Shown: one piece after another, positions 5,962-6,074 of the stretch
Position numbering within the stretch: position 1 is the first letter of the stretch
Layout: every line of letters starts with the position of its first letter
Assembly: GCA_002683735.1 (NCBI GenBank)
Contig: NYTZ01000155.1
Coordinates: forward strand, 1-6,074
Length of the DNA: 6,074 nt
Direction of reading: 5' to 3'
Source of the DNA: Flavobacteriales bacterium
GTDB taxonomy: Bacteria; Bacteroidota; Bacteroidia; Flavobacteriales; UA16
The notes under the pieces: generated by a model
The model's input: only the letters and a program-made list of their open reading frames with translations
Databases searched by the model: none
What the model was told of the DNA's origin: nothing
Translations under genes and position numbers: made by a program

Positions 5962-6074
5962 GTGAACATCTCCGTCCTGCTTCTTAGACCCTCCAACCCC
6001 GAATGTGGCACCGTGGCGTCGTTCCATTTCGATGGGGCGAAGCGGCGCAAGGGCCTCGGTGTGACGGTCCCCAC
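5962..6074 (+). CDS. N-terminus of a probable tyrosine recombinase/integrase (3' truncated by window)
   Basis: The frame is open from 5902 to the window end. GTG at 5962 is the preferred start, giving 37 visible residues; TTG at 5920 is an alternative. The visible protein begins (M/V)NISVLLLRPSNPECGTV and continues FHFDGAKRRKGLGVTVP. This matches the layout of the N-terminal arm-DNA-binding domain of Bacteroidota tyrosine recombinases: a short strand ending in L-L-R, a loop, a second strand, then a basic K-R-x-K turn leading to a '[ST/L]G[IV]x[IV]xP' strand. Such enzymes cut and rejoin DNA at attachment sites, often tRNA 3' ends, to integrate mobile elements. Its place 178 bp after a tRNA gene, in the same orientation, supports the call. 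The core-binding domain and catalytic R-H-R-Y residues lie beyond the window, so activity cannot be judged. It could instead be another small beta-rich domain protein. Confidence 0.6.
   Translation, partial: MNISVLLLRPSNPECGTVASFHFDGAKRRKGLGVTVP

Noticed and set aside
5746..6027. 93-codon minus-strand open frame covering the tRNA and intergenic region
   Set aside because: Its C-terminus (RRGFEPLLPG) is the reverse translation of tRNA-Glu, a familiar artefact. It also crosses the terminator and overlaps the integrase frame.

Overview
The window looks like a chromosomal segment of a Bacteroidota bacterium, most likely of the Flavobacteriales lineage, with unusually GC-rich coding sequence for that group. 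Three things support this. The tRNA promoter has the Bacteroidota form (TTG, 19 nt, TATCTTTG). Start codons mostly lack a Shine-Dalgarno sequence. The gene families also fit: a Nif3 / coiled-coil 'zinc ribbon' pair, a FadL-like OmpP1 protein next to a lipoprotein, and an archaeal/eukaryotic-type ProS.

Layout. Positions 1-866 (+) hold the last 20 codons of a Nif3-like gene, which overlaps the start of a coiled-coil protein of the C4 zinc-ribbon family (TGATG overlap). In this protein all four expected zinc cysteines are replaced. Positions 890-3541 (-) hold a probable two-gene envelope operon, converging on the first block across a 23-bp gap. Its first gene encodes a lipoprotein with a long Gly/Tyr/Trp/Phe/Asn-rich tract and an Arg/Ser/Pro/Gly-rich tail; the second encodes an OmpP1/FadL-like outer-membrane beta-barrel. 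A 128-bp divergent intergenic region (3542-3669) carries promoter-like elements for both directions. Positions 3670-5652 (+) hold proS (prolyl-tRNA synthetase) followed 39 bp later by dps (ferritin-like DNA-protection protein). Positions 5671-5823 form a compact tRNA-Glu(TTC) unit with its own promoter and an intrinsic terminator.

After that terminator the character changes. Positions 5824-5961 carry several small repeats: a 10-bp palindrome, a 7-bp inverted repeat, and a 10-bp direct repeat at 12-bp period. At 5962 a reading frame opens and runs off the end of the window; its 37 visible residues resemble the N-terminus of a Bacteroidota tyrosine recombinase. A tRNA gene followed by an integrase is the classic junction of an integrative element, so the window probably ends at the left edge of a genomic island lying outside it. 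This is the most interesting feature, but the catalytic domain and the second attachment site are not visible, so the call rests on context and a short N-terminal match.
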